64,000 bases of DNA from Metaphire vulgaris (Eukaryota; Annelida; Clitellata; Crassiclitellata; Megascolecidae). The stretch covers positions 373,501 through 437,500 of the forward strand of contig CM030870.1 of NCBI GenBank assembly GCA_018105865.1, in the 5' to 3' direction. Positions within the stretch are counted from its first letter, which is position 1, and every line of letters starts with the position of its first letter. Shown here one piece after another: positions 26,765 to 54,428 of the stretch. A model generated the notes under the pieces. The model saw only the letters and a program-made list of their open reading frames with translations, ran no database searches and was not told the origin of the DNA. The translations under genes were made by a program, and so were the position numbers.

Positions 26765-27071
26765 AGCAGCCTAACAGGAAAGCAGCTGAAAGTGAGGTCC
26801 AACTGATCCCGATAACGCGAAGGGGTCAAAGGGTCAAGTATTTAATAGATTCCTTCCGATGTATTGTTAGTGTATGTCCTCCGAGATACTTTTCCAAAGT
26901 AAACTTTAAAACCGTACGAAGGGGAGGATGTCTGGTTCTCTCTGAGAGAGCAGCTCAGCAGCTCCCCAGTTTAGTAAGGAAGCAAAGAGGAGGAGAAAAT
27001 TTGCCTCAGGGAATATAAATACACCACTCGCCAAACACTCCACGTTGAGTTTAATCTCTGCAAGGGAAGCT

Positions 27072-27147
27072 ACTCCTCCTCCTCCTCCTCCTCCTCCTCC
27101 TCCTCCTCCTCCTCCTCCTCCTCCTCCTCCTCCTCCTCCTCCTTCTC
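27072..27147. repeat. TCC array
   Basis: About 24 TCC units. Confidence 0.95.
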
Positions 27148-27361
27148 CAGTCTAAGTCTTGTGTAGATTTTCACTTCAGAGCAAATAACCAAGAATACAC
27201 ATTGATTGATCAACAGAAGCATCTTCATTAACCACATCAACGATAACATAACCACCGAATAAATAAAACTAAAACAGTAAAAGTCAGTTCAAACGTTAAT
27301 CTAATCCTATAAAATACAATACTTGAGAATAAAGTCACGTAGGCCAATAGTATGCAGGATA

Positions 27362-27442
27362 TACAGGGTGGTGCAAAAGAACCCAGATCAGTCACATTTA
27401 GGTTTGCATTTAAAACAGTGCAGTTTTTTGTGCCACCCTGTA
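27362..27442 (-). mobile_element. Mariner-type MITE (copy 1)
   Basis: 81 bp including TA at both ends. Inverted termini TACAGGGTGGTGCAAAAG and TTTTTTGTGCCACCCTGTA; the centre CACATTTAGGTTTGCATTTA is shared, reversed, with the copy at 28.9 kb. TA flanks and a CAGGG start fit Tc1/mariner. Confidence 0.8.
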
Positions 27443-27490
27443 GTAAAGAATATAATAAAGAATAATATAACAAAGAATAAGCTACAGATA

Positions 27491-27570
27491 TTAACCCCTT
27501 AACCGTGTATTTAACTGTAACTCAATGTAAAATGGGCGGATATATCCGGGATCTCCAGTTAAGGGGTTAA
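27491..27570 (+). mobile_element. 80-bp TTAA-ended MITE (copy 1)
   Basis: Begins TTAACCCCTTAACCGTG and ends CCAGTTAAGGGGTTAA. Its centre (GTAACTCAATGTAAAATGG then GATATATCCGG) is conserved in the copies at 38.76 and 57.83 kb. TTAA borders suggest piggyBac-like mobilisation. Confidence 0.8.
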
Positions 27571-27771
27571 TAACAGAAATTGGCAGTGATGCAAAAACGG
27601 TGAGACTCGGTTGTCATGTATGTGAGATAAAGCTAAAATGGCAGCGGAATGATTAAGAGTAAATAAATATAAACCTAACATTTTAAGGTCATGACATTCA
27701 TAGATACAAGAAGCGCTAAATTGCGGAATATCCCTGAAAGTAGGAAAGTAGATATCAACTTCAAATGCATG

Positions 27772-27967
27772 CAGTGTTTTATCCAGACTCCAGGCCTTTT
27801 GGGGGGAAATTGAAGCCTTGGGGGGATTTACTTGGCTGGAGGGGAAAACACACAGTTCATTGCATGATTTGTGTAAGTGCTGGGAATTTTGGGGAAATTC
27901 TGGGGGATGTTGAGGCTTTAGGAAGTGGGGTGGAATCTTGCCCCTAACAGGCCTGTATAGAACACTG
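27772..27967 (+). mobile_element. hAT MITE, family CAGTGTTTTATCCAG (copy a)
   Basis: 196 bp; ends CAGTGTTTTATCCAGACTCC and GGCCTGTATAGAACACTG; perfect 8-bp duplication AATGCATG. The G-rich interior is shared with copies at 11.2, 45.2 and 45.6 kb. Confidence 0.88.
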
Positions 27968-28065
27968 AATGCATGGTACATGTCATGGCATTGGCACATG
28001 AAAGACGTTTCCATAATATACCAGAATCTGACCACAGCAGCTGAAAAGACAGAGCCAGCGTCTTG

Positions 28066-28258
28066 CAGTGGCGGCTCCACCGGGGGGGCCAGGGGGGCCC
28101 GTGCCCCCCCTAATGAGAGCCCGGCCCCCCCAGTGCCCCCCCCAGTTGGGACCCTATACTTAATGCTACATACATTAAACAACAAATAGTTGGCCCCCCA
28201 TGATTAGAAGTTGCCACCCCAACGGCCCCCCACTTGCCAAATCCTAGAGCCGCCACTG
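28066..28258 (-). mobile_element. hAT MITE, family CAGTGGCGGCTC (copy b)
   Basis: 193 bp, opposite orientation to copy a. Ends CAGTGGCGGCTCCACC and AGAGCCGCCACTG, with the perfect 8-bp duplication GCGTCTTG on both sides. Confidence 0.9.
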
Positions 28259-28765
28259 GCGTCTTGCAAGACAAATTCATACAATAACCACATTTGAAAT
28301 AAACTTCCATCAAAAACACACAAAAAACAGAAGAAATAAAACTATCATCGTAAAAAGAAACTCCAAAATTTAGCAGCAAATTAAACACTGGTATACAAAT
28401 AGCTTACTCCAGACAGATTTATGGAGACCGGAGCAAAAGACAAAAATACTTTGCACAATTTATAACGCCCACTTAACTGTCGAGGTTTTCAAATGCTGAA
28501 ACATGCATTTGTTAACTGTCATTCAGTAAACAAATGCAAATAAGACTTGACAGGAAAAAAATTCAGTTTATAAATCCCATTTGGATTTTGTAAATATAGA
28601 TTGTTAGGATAAGAAAAGAGTCACTCATGGAAGTATTATATCTAAGCATGCATAAGAAGAAGTAAAGTATATCACACATAAGTGTATCATGCAATAGTAA
28701 AGTATCAAATACTTTTTCGAACATTTAATATAAAAAATAATGATTCCATCAAACAACAACTCACA

Positions 28766-28812
28766 AACAGTGGTTCTCACACAGGGCAGACCCTACTGAA
28801 CCACTCTAAACC

Positions 28813-28880
<68 letters not shown>
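28766..28880 (+). repeat. SINE 3' end plus ATT array
   Basis: CAGTGGTTCTCACACAGGGC and CTGAACCACTCTAAACCTTG, followed by about 20 ATT units. Confidence 0.65.
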
Positions 28881-28908
28881 AACCAAGACCCAAACGACAA
28901 GTGGCTTA

Positions 28909-28990
28909 TACAGGGTGGCACAAAAAAAACCGGACTATGTTAAATGCAAACCTAAATGTGACTAGTCCGGGTTTTTTGTGCCACCCTGTA
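28909..28990 (+). mobile_element. Mariner-type MITE (copy 2)
   Basis: 82 bp including TA ends; termini TACAGGGTGGCACAAAAAA and TTTTTTGTGCCACCCTGTA. The whole element is nearly palindromic and would fold into one hairpin. Confidence 0.85.
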
Positions 28991-29152
28991 CAAATGAGTA
29001 AACCATGAGTCTCTGAATTTCTACAAACGCTATCTTTGAGTAGGAATTTCTGAAAAATGAGAAGTTACAATTTAAGTCAACTGCAGAATAAAGTCACCAG
29101 ATGACGAAAGTCTAATTCTATAGCGCCAACGATGGGCGTCAGTAGTCCACAG

Positions 29153-36194
<7,042 letters not shown>

Positions 36195-36616
36195 GTGAAA
36201 GCACAGCCAGCGACCCTTACACACAGAGAGAGTTTGCAGATAATTCGCTCGTTAAGTGACGGTCATTACATTACAGCGTAAAAAGTGGCACTCATCTATT
36301 AGCCACCGACCAGAAGTCCACTTAATTAAATGACTGCAATGCATTGGAGTCGTTACCAAGGATACGTTAAGAAATTATATTGTGTAGCGCATTTATGGAT
36401 CAAGTCTACTTAATTCGCTCTAACAAGTAAGTAAAATCTCGTGAATTTATGTTGCACTATCTGCGAATAGTCAAAACCAAAAGAAACGTGATATAATGCA
36501 CTAGATCTATATATAATTATTTATACTATTATTATCATAGATTTATTACATGCCATTAAATGCTAATGTATTCATTCACTGGACTGGACACGTGTTGAGA
36601 GATTTTATTCACTTTC

Positions 36617-36835
36617 TATGAGAGAATAATTGTTTAGAACAGAGAATAATTGTTTAGAACAGATGAGGATGATGCCTTTGTTCTGGATGATGAAGAAGTA
36701 AACCAGAAATCATAAAGAAGAAGGCTGAGACAATGAAGGATGAACAAGGATGAGGATGATGCCTTTGTTCTGGATGATGAAGACAGAAAACCTATGCAGA
36801 AATCATAAAAAAGGCAGTGCGGAGACAATGAAGAC
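36617..36835 (+). repeat. Tandem duplication of about 85 bp between the divergent genes
   Basis: GATGAGGATGATGCCTTTGT occurs at 36663 and 36748 with similar following sequence. A 20-bp unit (AGAGAATAATTGTTTAGAAC) is also doubled just before it. Confidence 0.8.
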
Positions 36836-36933
36836 AATGAATGGAAACAATGAAGCTCTGAACCCATCACAAGACAAAGAACAGATTTTATTGTTTGAAA
36901 GTGAGTGTGATGGGATGAGTTCCAGAGTTCAGG

Positions 36934-37036
<103 letters not shown>

Positions 37037-37502
37037 ATCGTGATGATTTGCGAATGCGAACGAAAATGGCGACCAAAAAAAATACAGCGGGATTTTTATT
37101 CGTACATCGGTGGCCACTAATGTTCTCTTTATGTAGCGCTGTATTTTGTTCTGCGCTTAGGTCACCTTTGCTGATCTGTTGCTGGGAATTTCTGTTTTTA
37201 TTCGCAGAAAATCTTCTGATCGGACGAATCCCAGATGCATTTCAGAGGTTGTCGATTTTGAGCAACGAATTTCCGTCATGTTGCATTGGTCTGGATGTTG
37301 TCGGCGCTGCTCTAGCTTTTATTATTAGATACCTGACACATCAGCCAAATACAAACGCATACACAAATTGTTCTACCCGTAAAGGGACAAGATACGATAT
37401 TATATAGCGTCATTTTATATTTCCAATGCGTTGGACATGGTGTCTGAAATATAATATGGCTAAAATGAGTTACTTTGTATTGAAAACGGTGCTGTAGAAG
37501 TG

Positions 37503-37503
<1 letters not shown>

Positions 37504-37578
<75 letters not shown>

Positions 37579-37610
37579 GTATTATTATTATTGTTGTTGT
37601 TGTTGCTATT
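37504..37610. repeat. ATT array immediately upstream of ABHD18
   Basis: ATT units preceded by a LINE-type end (GGTGCTGTAGAAGTGC), ending 80 bp before the ABHD18 ATG. It probably lies in the promoter or 5' UTR. Confidence 0.9.
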
Positions 37611-37650
37611 TAGTTTATTTTGATGAAATGTAATTTCAGGTGTCGAGTGA

Positions 37651-42933
<5,283 letters not shown>

Positions 42934-43197
42934 AAATATGCATTTTAGGCGACATTGTTGGAAATGTTAAACTTCTATAGCGCCACCATAGACTGCAAAT
43001 CATGCAACGGACGAGACACAACGTAGAATGTGATTTTATGACCAGAATTTTACTAAGCAAAGTTTTATGTGGAATGGCTTTTATTAAACTAGTGTATGGA
43101 GGGAATAAGTGTTTTAGTGTATACTTGTTGTTGTTCTTTTACAGACAGCATTTACTGTTACTGTCTTAATTCAGTGTTATGAAAGTTTTACAAATAT

Positions 43198-43203
43198 AAT
43201 AAA
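43198..43203 (+). promoter_or_regulatory. ABHD18: ABHD18 poly(A) signal
   Basis: AATAAA 265 nt after the ABHD18 stop codon, followed by T-rich and GT-rich sequence. It is the first canonical hexamer in the 3' flank. Confidence 0.6.
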
Positions 43204-43998
43204 GTTGCTTCTTTTCAAATGGTTGTCTTGGTGAAATATTATTTCTAATGAAAGGGAGGTCACAGTTTTAGCAGTTTCAGTCAAGTGAGAGACTGCAGTC
43301 TCTAAGCCGTTAGTCCACGGTGGCTCAAAAGATGAACATCTGTTGTAAGGCAGAGAAGATAATAAATAATAATAAAATAATAAAATAAAATAGATAATAA
43401 TAAAAAGAGTTATGGTTTAATTCGCTTTCGCCAGGGGCGTTTGTAGTTTCATTTGCATTCGGTAGGGGGCTACCTCCTTTCATGGGAACATTAATATTCA
43501 TTATACTAAGGTGATGAAGTCGACGACGAAGAGACGATTCTCGTCCACTAGTTGCCAGTGGTATAGGCGGCGATCATAAGGGGTATCAGGACCCCCAAAC
43601 TTTGAGACAAAGGGTGTCCAACAGCCACTGGACACCCTCCCCCACATAAACAGAGTTGAGATCAAACCAAAAGTTTCATTAAAGATGACATCACTTATTT
43701 AATGACGTATTGGACTTATATACAATACATATACAAAGGGGTCGTCCATAAAGTACGTCACGCTCGAGGAGAGGACGGGGGTCTAAGAGTGTGACAGTCT
43801 GACAGGGGAGAGAGGGAGGGTAAGGACCAGCGTGACGTCACACTTTCAGTATAAATAACACCTTATATATACACCTGATAGAAGGTCTAGCAATTAGTAG
43901 CAAAAGACGAGAGAATTCGAGAAAATCAACACAAATGGTCGAACATTTTCACTAAGAATCCCTTTTGAAGGACCCCCTCTCTCTCATGAGCCCCTCCC

Positions 43999-44780
43999 TC
44001 ACGAGCGCCTGTGTAAAGTGATGCAAATAACGAAACTGTTCTTCGAAGCTGCCGTCCTCTCCGTCATTCCGTCCTTCCAGAACGCAATCAACCGATCTCC
44101 CTTCGTCCTTACATCCAGATTCTCGGAACTGCTTCTCAGATGAACGCATTTCTCCTCCTCCGCCCTCTCTTCCCCCTTCTTCCCTCCTCCTCCTCCAGGC
44201 TTCGTCCGAGTGGGGAAGTACAGGCACTTGAGGGTCCTTTCCCCGATGGAGACGTACGGATCGTTGTAGAGGAGCGTCGAGTCGTCAAGGAACTCCGTGA
44301 TCTTGACGGTCGCCTTGGTCCACGACGAAGACGACACGAAGCGGGCCAGCTTATAGACGAGCAGCGCCATGCAGTCGACCGCCCCGTGCACCTGGGCGCA
44401 GTGCTCCGTCAGGTGAACGGACCTCGACGCCCCGCCGCCGCCAGCTGAGGAGTCGGCGACGAACAGGAAGCGACTGTCCGTCGACAGGGCCGCCACCTCC
44501 TTCGCCACCTCCGTCGCCATTTGGTCGCCAAGGAAACGGTCGCAGACAAAGACCGTCGAATGGGAAACGGCGATGCGGAAACTCTGGCGGATGGTCGACC
44601 AAGCGGAGGAATCGAAGTAGACGGGGGCTTCGGTCGAGAACCGATACGGAGGGGGAGAAGAGGAAGAAGACGAAGAGAAGAAGAGGACAGGCTCTCCCCT
44701 CGCCTATCCACAACACGCGCCTTCTTCTTCTTCTCATCCTCCTCGTCCTCCTCCTCCTCCTTCTTAGACGCTGTCTTCAT
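43999..44780 (-). CDS. Divergent EGLN/prolyl-hydroxylase-like 2OG-oxygenase exon, probable pseudoenzyme
   Basis: The exon likely starts after TTGCAG at 44780 (MKTASKKEEEEDEEDEKKKK, a charged linker) and ends with TGA at 44001-43999. The main frame reads APVYFDSSAWSTIRQSF, VFVCDRFLGDQMATEVAKEV, SWTKATVKITEF, LYNDPYVSIGERTLKCLYF and GDRLIAFWKDGM. This order resembles EGLN: DxFLG, KAxVxxY, HxDNPxGDGRxxTCIYY, then DRLLxFWSDxRxPHEV. The iron-binding His and Asp positions read Y-N-D, and the distal His region reads TERTAAS, so iron ligands seem lost. The linker and domain are in different frames, needing one extra base near 44650-44690 in TTC-rich sequence. An upstream exon must exist and was not found. 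The assignment comes from pattern resemblance only. Confidence 0.42.
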
Positions 44781-44962
44781 CTGCAATTCAGATGTCGCTT
44801 GTTACACGGGAATTTCAAAATCAAACTTCAGGGCCGCCGAGAGAATTTGCGGGCCCCGGTGCAAAAAAAAGTCACGGGTCCCTGAGGCTGCCAAGTCTGT
44901 GAAAATGTTAATGACCTTTTTTCTGGCTTGTCGGTCTTTATCAGTGTTCAGGCTCTTGTTAA

Positions 44963-44964
44963 TG

Positions 44965-45041
<77 letters not shown>

Positions 45042-45045
45042 CCAC
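44963..45045. repeat. ATC array
   Basis: About 27 ATC units. Confidence 0.95.
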
Positions 45046-45203
45046 CACCGGGTCCGGGCCCCCTGCAGGCCACCGGGCCGCTGTGCAACTGCCCCTCCTG
45101 CCCCCTCTCGGCGGCCTGTCAAACCTTATACCGCTTGCAGATCATTCGAAAGTCCCTATCCAGAGCCATAGCTGGATATTTATCAATAGGACTTCTGAAA
45201 AGA

Positions 45204-45379
45204 CAGTGTTTTTTCAAAGCCTGCTAGGGAGAGATTTCACCCCCCCTCTTAAATTTCCCTTCCCAAATTTTGGCACTGACACAAATTTTTGCATTGAACT
45301 ATGTCTTTTCTTCTCCAGCCAAGTCAATTCCCCCTCCCCACACACACAAAGACCTGAAGCCTGGATAAGAAGGACACTG
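45204..45379 (-). mobile_element. hAT MITE, family CAGTGTTTTATCCAG (copy c)
   Basis: Ends CAGTGTTTTTTCAAAGCCTG and GAAGCCTGGATAAGAAGGACACTG-like; interior C-rich on the plus strand, matching the reverse of the 27.8 kb copy (GCATTGAACTATG, AGCCAAGTCAATTCCCC). Target duplication not clear. Confidence 0.65.
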
Positions 45380-45597
45380 TACAACGAGCGTCTTAAGCGG
45401 CCTAATTAATTATCTGCCTTATTAAGGAAATTCAAGACACGCAGCACAGCGGCACACGGCCTACGAGCCAATTAGCATAGATAGGCTCACGTCCAGCCTA
45501 GGACAAATATCGAATCGCTACAATACTATCATTTTGCTTCAGTATATTTATAGGTAGAATTGCTTTCAACCGATCTCCACTTAATTGTAAGCCCAGG

Positions 45598-45788
45598 CAG
45601 TGTTTTATCCGGGTCTGTTAGGGGGGGGGGATTCCACCACCATCCCCCCAAAAGCCTCAACACCACCTCCCACCCCACCCCAAATTTCAAAAGTGACAAA
45701 TTTTTGCATTGAACTGCGTGACTCTTCCCCTTCAGCAAAGTCGATTTGCCCCCCCCCCCCAGAGGCCTGGGCTCTGGGTGAAACACTG
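45598..45788 (-). mobile_element. hAT MITE, family CAGTGTTTTATCCAG (copy d)
   Basis: 191 bp; ends CAGTGTTTTATCCGGGTC and GGGCTCTGGGTGAAACACTG; the interior GCATTGAACTGCGTGACTC is shared with the copy at 45.2 kb. Flanking 8-mers do not match, so it is older or rearranged. Confidence 0.65.
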
Positions 45789-45903
45789 AGCTGCACTGGT
45801 TCAGATTAACCGGTTCAATTGAACGCTCTGGCGACAACTTCTTTAATAATAAGACGTCATTGGCCTCTTAAGAGCATAGGGCCATAGACGATGTCCTTAA
45901 AAC

Positions 45904-46065
45904 CAGTGTTTATTCTAGAGGCCTTCTCTGGGGAATTTCCCCTCCTCCCAAAGTTTGAAATTTCCTCCTAGATTTTTGACATTTTGGCAAGTAGTATGAC
46001 CTCCCCAGTGTCTGCCCCCCAAATGCTAAACTCCCCCAATGTCTAGGTGGCTAGAAAAAACACTG
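45904..46065 (+). mobile_element. hAT-like MITE, CAGTGTTTATTCTAG ends
   Basis: 162 bp; ends CAGTGTTTATTCTAGAGGCC and GGTGGCTAGAAAAAACACTG. CCTTAA occurs on both sides but is offset by one base. Confidence 0.6.
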
Positions 46066-46154
46066 CCTTAATTTGCCCTTAAAACAACAACTCAATATTA
46101 AAACCATAGATACTTAAATTTATTTCTAATGTTGATCCAGAAGAAAGGATAGGC

Positions 46155-46300
46155 CTGGGGGCGGAAGATGGCAGAGTGGGTTACGCGCTGGAGCGTCAGG
46201 TTGACGGAGCGGGTTCAAGCCCCGTTAGTGCCCCTAGTGGCTTTCACGCAGGCAGGCAGTAATGCCTTCTAAGCCACTTTAAATCATGCTAAGTTTAAGG
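46155..46300 (+). repeat. tRNA-derived SINE, family B
   Basis: A tRNA-like head (GGCAGAGTGGGTTACGCGCT box A; AGCGGGTTCAAGCCCCG box B) is followed by a tail ending AAGCCACTTTAAATCATGCT. Related 3' ends elsewhere run into ATT arrays. Confidence 0.68.
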
Positions 46301-46728
46301 CCTACGTAGACCGAAGCGCTAAGAGCTCTGGACTTTGACAATCGTCTTCAAATCTCAGTAGACACGCTGATGGCCTAAATACAGACTGCGTACGACAGAA
46401 GACTTCTGTCTCGACTGACAAAAAGCTACAGGTCACGTGATTCGAAATTATAGAAATGAATTGTTAAAAACAGTCGATATATCGAGAGACAGGTAGACCT
46501 ATGTTTTAACAACGATAACGTACCAATAGAGCCTATTTTGTATAAAAACGTGAAATTAAAGCCTACACTGTAACCTAGTTACCGTAACTTACCAGTAGAA
46601 AAATTACGTTCAAGATCTTTACGCATCGAAATATTACAACAGATGCTGCTGTCCACAGTTCGCCATCAGATTCTATCCGCCAACCAAATGCCTATAGGCT
46701 GAGATCAAGACTGCTGGTCCACACATAT

Positions 46729-46866
<138 letters not shown>

Positions 46867-47347
46867 GCTGAGAGTAGGCAGGTCTATAATCCTTCGCCTT
46901 GAGTTTAAGAGGCTGTTGGGCGGGTGTTGGGCCCATAGGGGCGTTGTGGTGGCTTAAGTAGGCCTAAGCCCCGGGAGAGCACGCTGCGTCACTTCGAAGA
47001 GAAGACGCGTCGATCTCGAAATCGATGGCACGACAAATGTCATCGTCACCAATTGCAGTCGATATATACGATGCACTGCTATTTCCATAATGGATGGAGG
47101 AAATGTAGAGGAGGAGGAGGAGGAGGAGGAGAAGGAGGAGTCCAGTTGTTGCCAGGACAGAGTCAATTAATAATTACCATACCCGTTATTATCCTCTATA
47201 GAAATACTTTCTGGTGACTGCCCACCTGGATCTACAATCTTGGCAACCACAGATCAGGGATTTCACCCAAAACATAACCCACCGGGCTTCTTCTTCTGTA
47301 GCGCCTCAATCGCGACAGCCCCCAAATTGACATAACGCCATTGCATC

Positions 47348-47348
47348 G

Positions 47349-47423
<75 letters not shown>
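47348..47423. repeat. ATC array
   Basis: About 25 ATC units. Confidence 0.95.
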
Positions 47424-47781
47424 TTCCCTTTCCTTCAGCAGTTGAAGATAAGGGGACGTCATGAATCAGGCATTTCTCTCGGCCGCCCCATAGCACTTGT
47501 GTATTGGAAACATGAACATTGAATAAAACTGGGGTAGGGCCTCACTATTGATGAAATATCGACCAGTGAATATGAAAACTGTTCTTTAAATCGACGACGA
47601 CGAAGATGAAATTTTGCATACTTATGCAGTTTCGACGGCATTCGCCAGGGGCGACTCAGTGCCAATACGTTTAGCTCGATGAACATTCGCTAGGGGAGCA
47701 TTTCAAAAGTTTCGTGAGTTTTAATAAAAGGTAGCAACGATGCGGATATGGAATTAAAGTTTTAATCTGAGACAATAAAGA

Positions 47782-48060
47782 ATGACCGAAGCGGTTTTAA
47801 ACGTATTACCCCTATACTACTCATCTAACAAACTTTTTCATGAAACTTCTGAGTGTAAATTCAACCTCAGGAATTCAAACAATCTTTTTATTCCATTTGC
47901 TGCAACCAATAAAAGGAAATTTACTACTAGATTTATAGGACCTAGACTTTGGAACGACTTACCCTCTTGACCCAAAATATATAAGCCAATGGCATCAATT
48001 TAAAAAGGCACTTAAAAGTCATCTCATAACCCTCCAACAACAATTATTATGTCAGCCCTG
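47782..48060 (+). mobile_element. LINE ORF2 C-terminal fragment (older host element)
   Basis: Translation gives NLRNSNNLFIPFAATNKRKF, FIGPRLWNDLPS and, after a frame shift, LDPKYISQWHQFKKALKSHL. This is the typical LINE ORF2 C-terminus (RLWNxLP then FKxxLKxHL). The probable 3' end of the same element is the ATAAACTGGATTCTGATTCT tail at 49760-49785, beyond a nested LINE. Confidence 0.65.
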
Positions 48061-48353
48061 AATACCCTTTTTCTAGCGTAAAGAATTGTTTGGTGGTATG
48101 TACATTTATCTACTTGTATCTATCTACTTGTATGTACTTTATCTACATTTATGATATAGTATTCATAACTTGATATTGGATATCATTCAGTACTAAGAAG
48201 CCAAAATGATTGTAACGCATAATCTACATTTATTTGGTACTGCATTTTGATCTTGCCATCGTCGTTCATTTTCTAGGCTTGAGAAATCGTCTTTTTCTCG
48301 GCCTGCATTTTTCATTTTCTTTCGAGTCTCAACACTAGGTTCTCATTTAATTC

Positions 48354-49483
48354 TTGCGGTGGATAGCCAGCTATCTCTCTGATAGAGTGCAATCTGTAAT
48401 GTGTCGGTGGGAAACACCTCTATGGGGCGGAACGTTGGCTGTGGAGTTCCTGAAGGGTCAGTACTTGGTCCATTACTTTTTATTCTGTACACGGCTGATC
48501 TGAGATCAATTATTGCGGCCTTTGGACTGGCACCCCATAGCTATGCTGATGACAGTCAGATTTACTCGTCCTGCCTTCCTGGTGATGTGGAGGCGCTTCG
48601 GGAACGGTTCATCGAGTGTCTAGTCGCTGTCTCGAAGTGGGCGGAGGAAAATCGACTGGCCCTTAACGTGGGAAAAACTGAGTTTCCTGTGGGTCAGCAC
48701 CCTCGGAGAAGGATGCTGGTGAGTCGCAAACCGTTCGCGATGGGTGATGTTACCATTGTCCCCTCTGAGTGCGTGCGGCTGTTGGGGTACTCTTTGATGG
48801 GACTCTTTCATTCGAGCCACGTAAACGATGTGATCAGGCGATGTCACTTTTTTTGAGAAGGATCCGATCAGTCCGGCGATATCTGCCTGTATCCGGAGTG
48901 GTACACTTGGTCCGGGCCTTGGTGCTAACTAGGATCGACTATTGCAATAGTGTCCTGTTGGGCCTCCCGGTTAGCAAACTTGATCGGCTGCAGTCTGTTC
49001 TGAATCTCTCGGCGAGGGTTGTGTTCGGATGTCGCTGGTGCGAACATGTAACACCACTTCTCAGGGATCGTCTACATTGGCTTCGAGTCCCTGAGCGGAT
49101 TGTGTTCAAAAGATGCTGGCTGACGTACAGAGCGCTGCATGACCCGTGTTGTCCTGAGTACCTTGCCTCTCTTGTAAAGAGACCGCAGGGTAATGACAGG
49201 AGATCTTCGCTCCGCTCGAGTCGTGGGGTTAAACTTCACGTTCCTCCCCCATCCAAGACCGCCAAGTTCGGAGAGAGATCTTTCACTAGGGGTAATCCTA
49301 TCTTGTGGAACTCTCTTCCTGATGAGACCACCACGGCTGATACTCCCGAGCATTTCATCACGAGATTAAAAACGCATCTGTTTAGGTTGGGTTATAGTTG
49401 AGATGTTAAAGCGCTTTTGTTGTGGGCCTCAGCCTTGTTACAGCGCTATAGAAATTGTCAAGGAATGAATGAATGAATGAATC
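48354..49483 (+). mobile_element. 5'-truncated L2/CR1-like LINE, nested
   Basis: Reverse transcriptase blocks WIASYLSDRVQSV, CGVPEGSVLGPLLFILYTAD, the catalytic-site motif YADDSQIY, WAEENRLALNVGKTEF, then LTRIDYCNSVLLGLP, WLRVPERIVFKRCWLTYRAL, WNSLPDETT and LKTHLFRLGYS. The RT is open except for shifts near 48400 and 48770-48800. It ends GCGCTATAGAAATTGTCAAG with a GAAT tail, as in L2-type LINEs. The 5' end is truncated within the RT domain. Confidence 0.85.
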
Positions 49484-50099
49484 TGACTGGTACTCGGTTG
49501 ATCACATTACGGGCTTTGCCCTTCGATCAACCGTTTTTATTTCTCTCAACACTAGTTTCTCATTTAATTCAGTTTTCAGTGGTAGGCTAATGCTTTATCA
49601 AATTATTAGTGCTTAATCTGAATTTCAATTGTCTTATACACCTATAATCTACTTAATATGAGACTACCTAATAGAAGTCAATAAATAGACTTCTTTTATA
49701 CGTCTAGAAGTTGTTACTTGCTACCAAAGTGTCTATGTATGATGTCGAGAAGAAGAAAATAAACTGGATTCTGATTCTGATCTGATTCCAACACATCTCC
49801 TTCGTATTTTCTCTTTCTTATTCACCAGGTGGCACCAGCAGTGTTTTTAAAACCTCCGTTAAGCTAATTTTCAGAACTTGGAGCGTCGGCGAAAAGGAGA
49901 GAGACCCGCATCAATGCACTGCCGAGATAGATGGGGGGAGGAGGGGAGGAGAGGAGCGTGTAACCTCTGCCCTTTAGCCGAATACGCTAGGAAAAAACCT
50001 TGCAGAGCGATGGTTAAATTACGTTTTAAAAACCTGCAGTGGATTCAGCCATTTAGTTTTACGACCAAGTCACTTTCCTCTGTGGTGCGCAGTTAAGCA

Positions 50100-50179
50100 G
50101 GGCACAAACATCTCTGTCTCTCTGCCTCTCTGTCTCTCTGTCTCTCTGTCTTCTGTCTCTGTCTCTGTCTCTCTCTCTG

Positions 50180-50212
<33 letters not shown>

Positions 50213-50328
50213 GCGTGTGTAATGTGTATCTTACAGTAGCCCTATAATTACACTTTCGCAATTAGGCCTAGACTGATGTCGCCAGATAGAGACTGAACTA
50301 TTACAGGCTAAAGCTACCAGCAGAGACC

Positions 50329-50397
<69 letters not shown>

Positions 50398-50400
50398 CTC
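50100..50400. repeat. TCTG and GA microsatellites upstream of the TNF-like gene
   Basis: TCTC/TCTG units at 50110-50212 and GA units with ACAGA interruptions at 50333-50398, within 200-500 bp of the start codon. Confidence 0.9.
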
Positions 50401-50587
50401 AGAGACGAACAGGAAAGAGATAAAACATTGAACTGGATATCGACTTGAAACCCAATCTATAGCAAAAGTCGTCTCTGAACAGGAGAGTTCGTAGGCTATA
50501 ACCAGTACAAAGTGAATTGACTGGCTTTTGATTCTGACCACTTGACTGGCCCAAGCACCGTCCGTTGGAATCGAAGGAGAAGACGAT

Positions 50588-54328
<3,741 letters not shown>

Positions 54329-54346
54329 CGCCCAAACTGATTATAT

Positions 54347-54349
54347 AGA

Positions 54350-54415
<66 letters not shown>

Positions 54416-54416
54416 G
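54347..54416. repeat. GCC array after the TNF-like stop codon
   Basis: About 23 GCC units beginning 20 bp after the stop, probably in the 3' UTR. Confidence 0.95.
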
Positions 54417-54428
54417 CGTCGTATAATA

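Noticed and set aside
27559..28185. 208-codon open frame on the minus strand
   Set aside because: It is assembled from two hAT MITEs and flanking DNA; their G/C-rich interiors lack stops.
46155..46230. Functional tRNA gene
   Set aside because: Box A and B are present but no complete cloverleaf forms; it is a SINE head.
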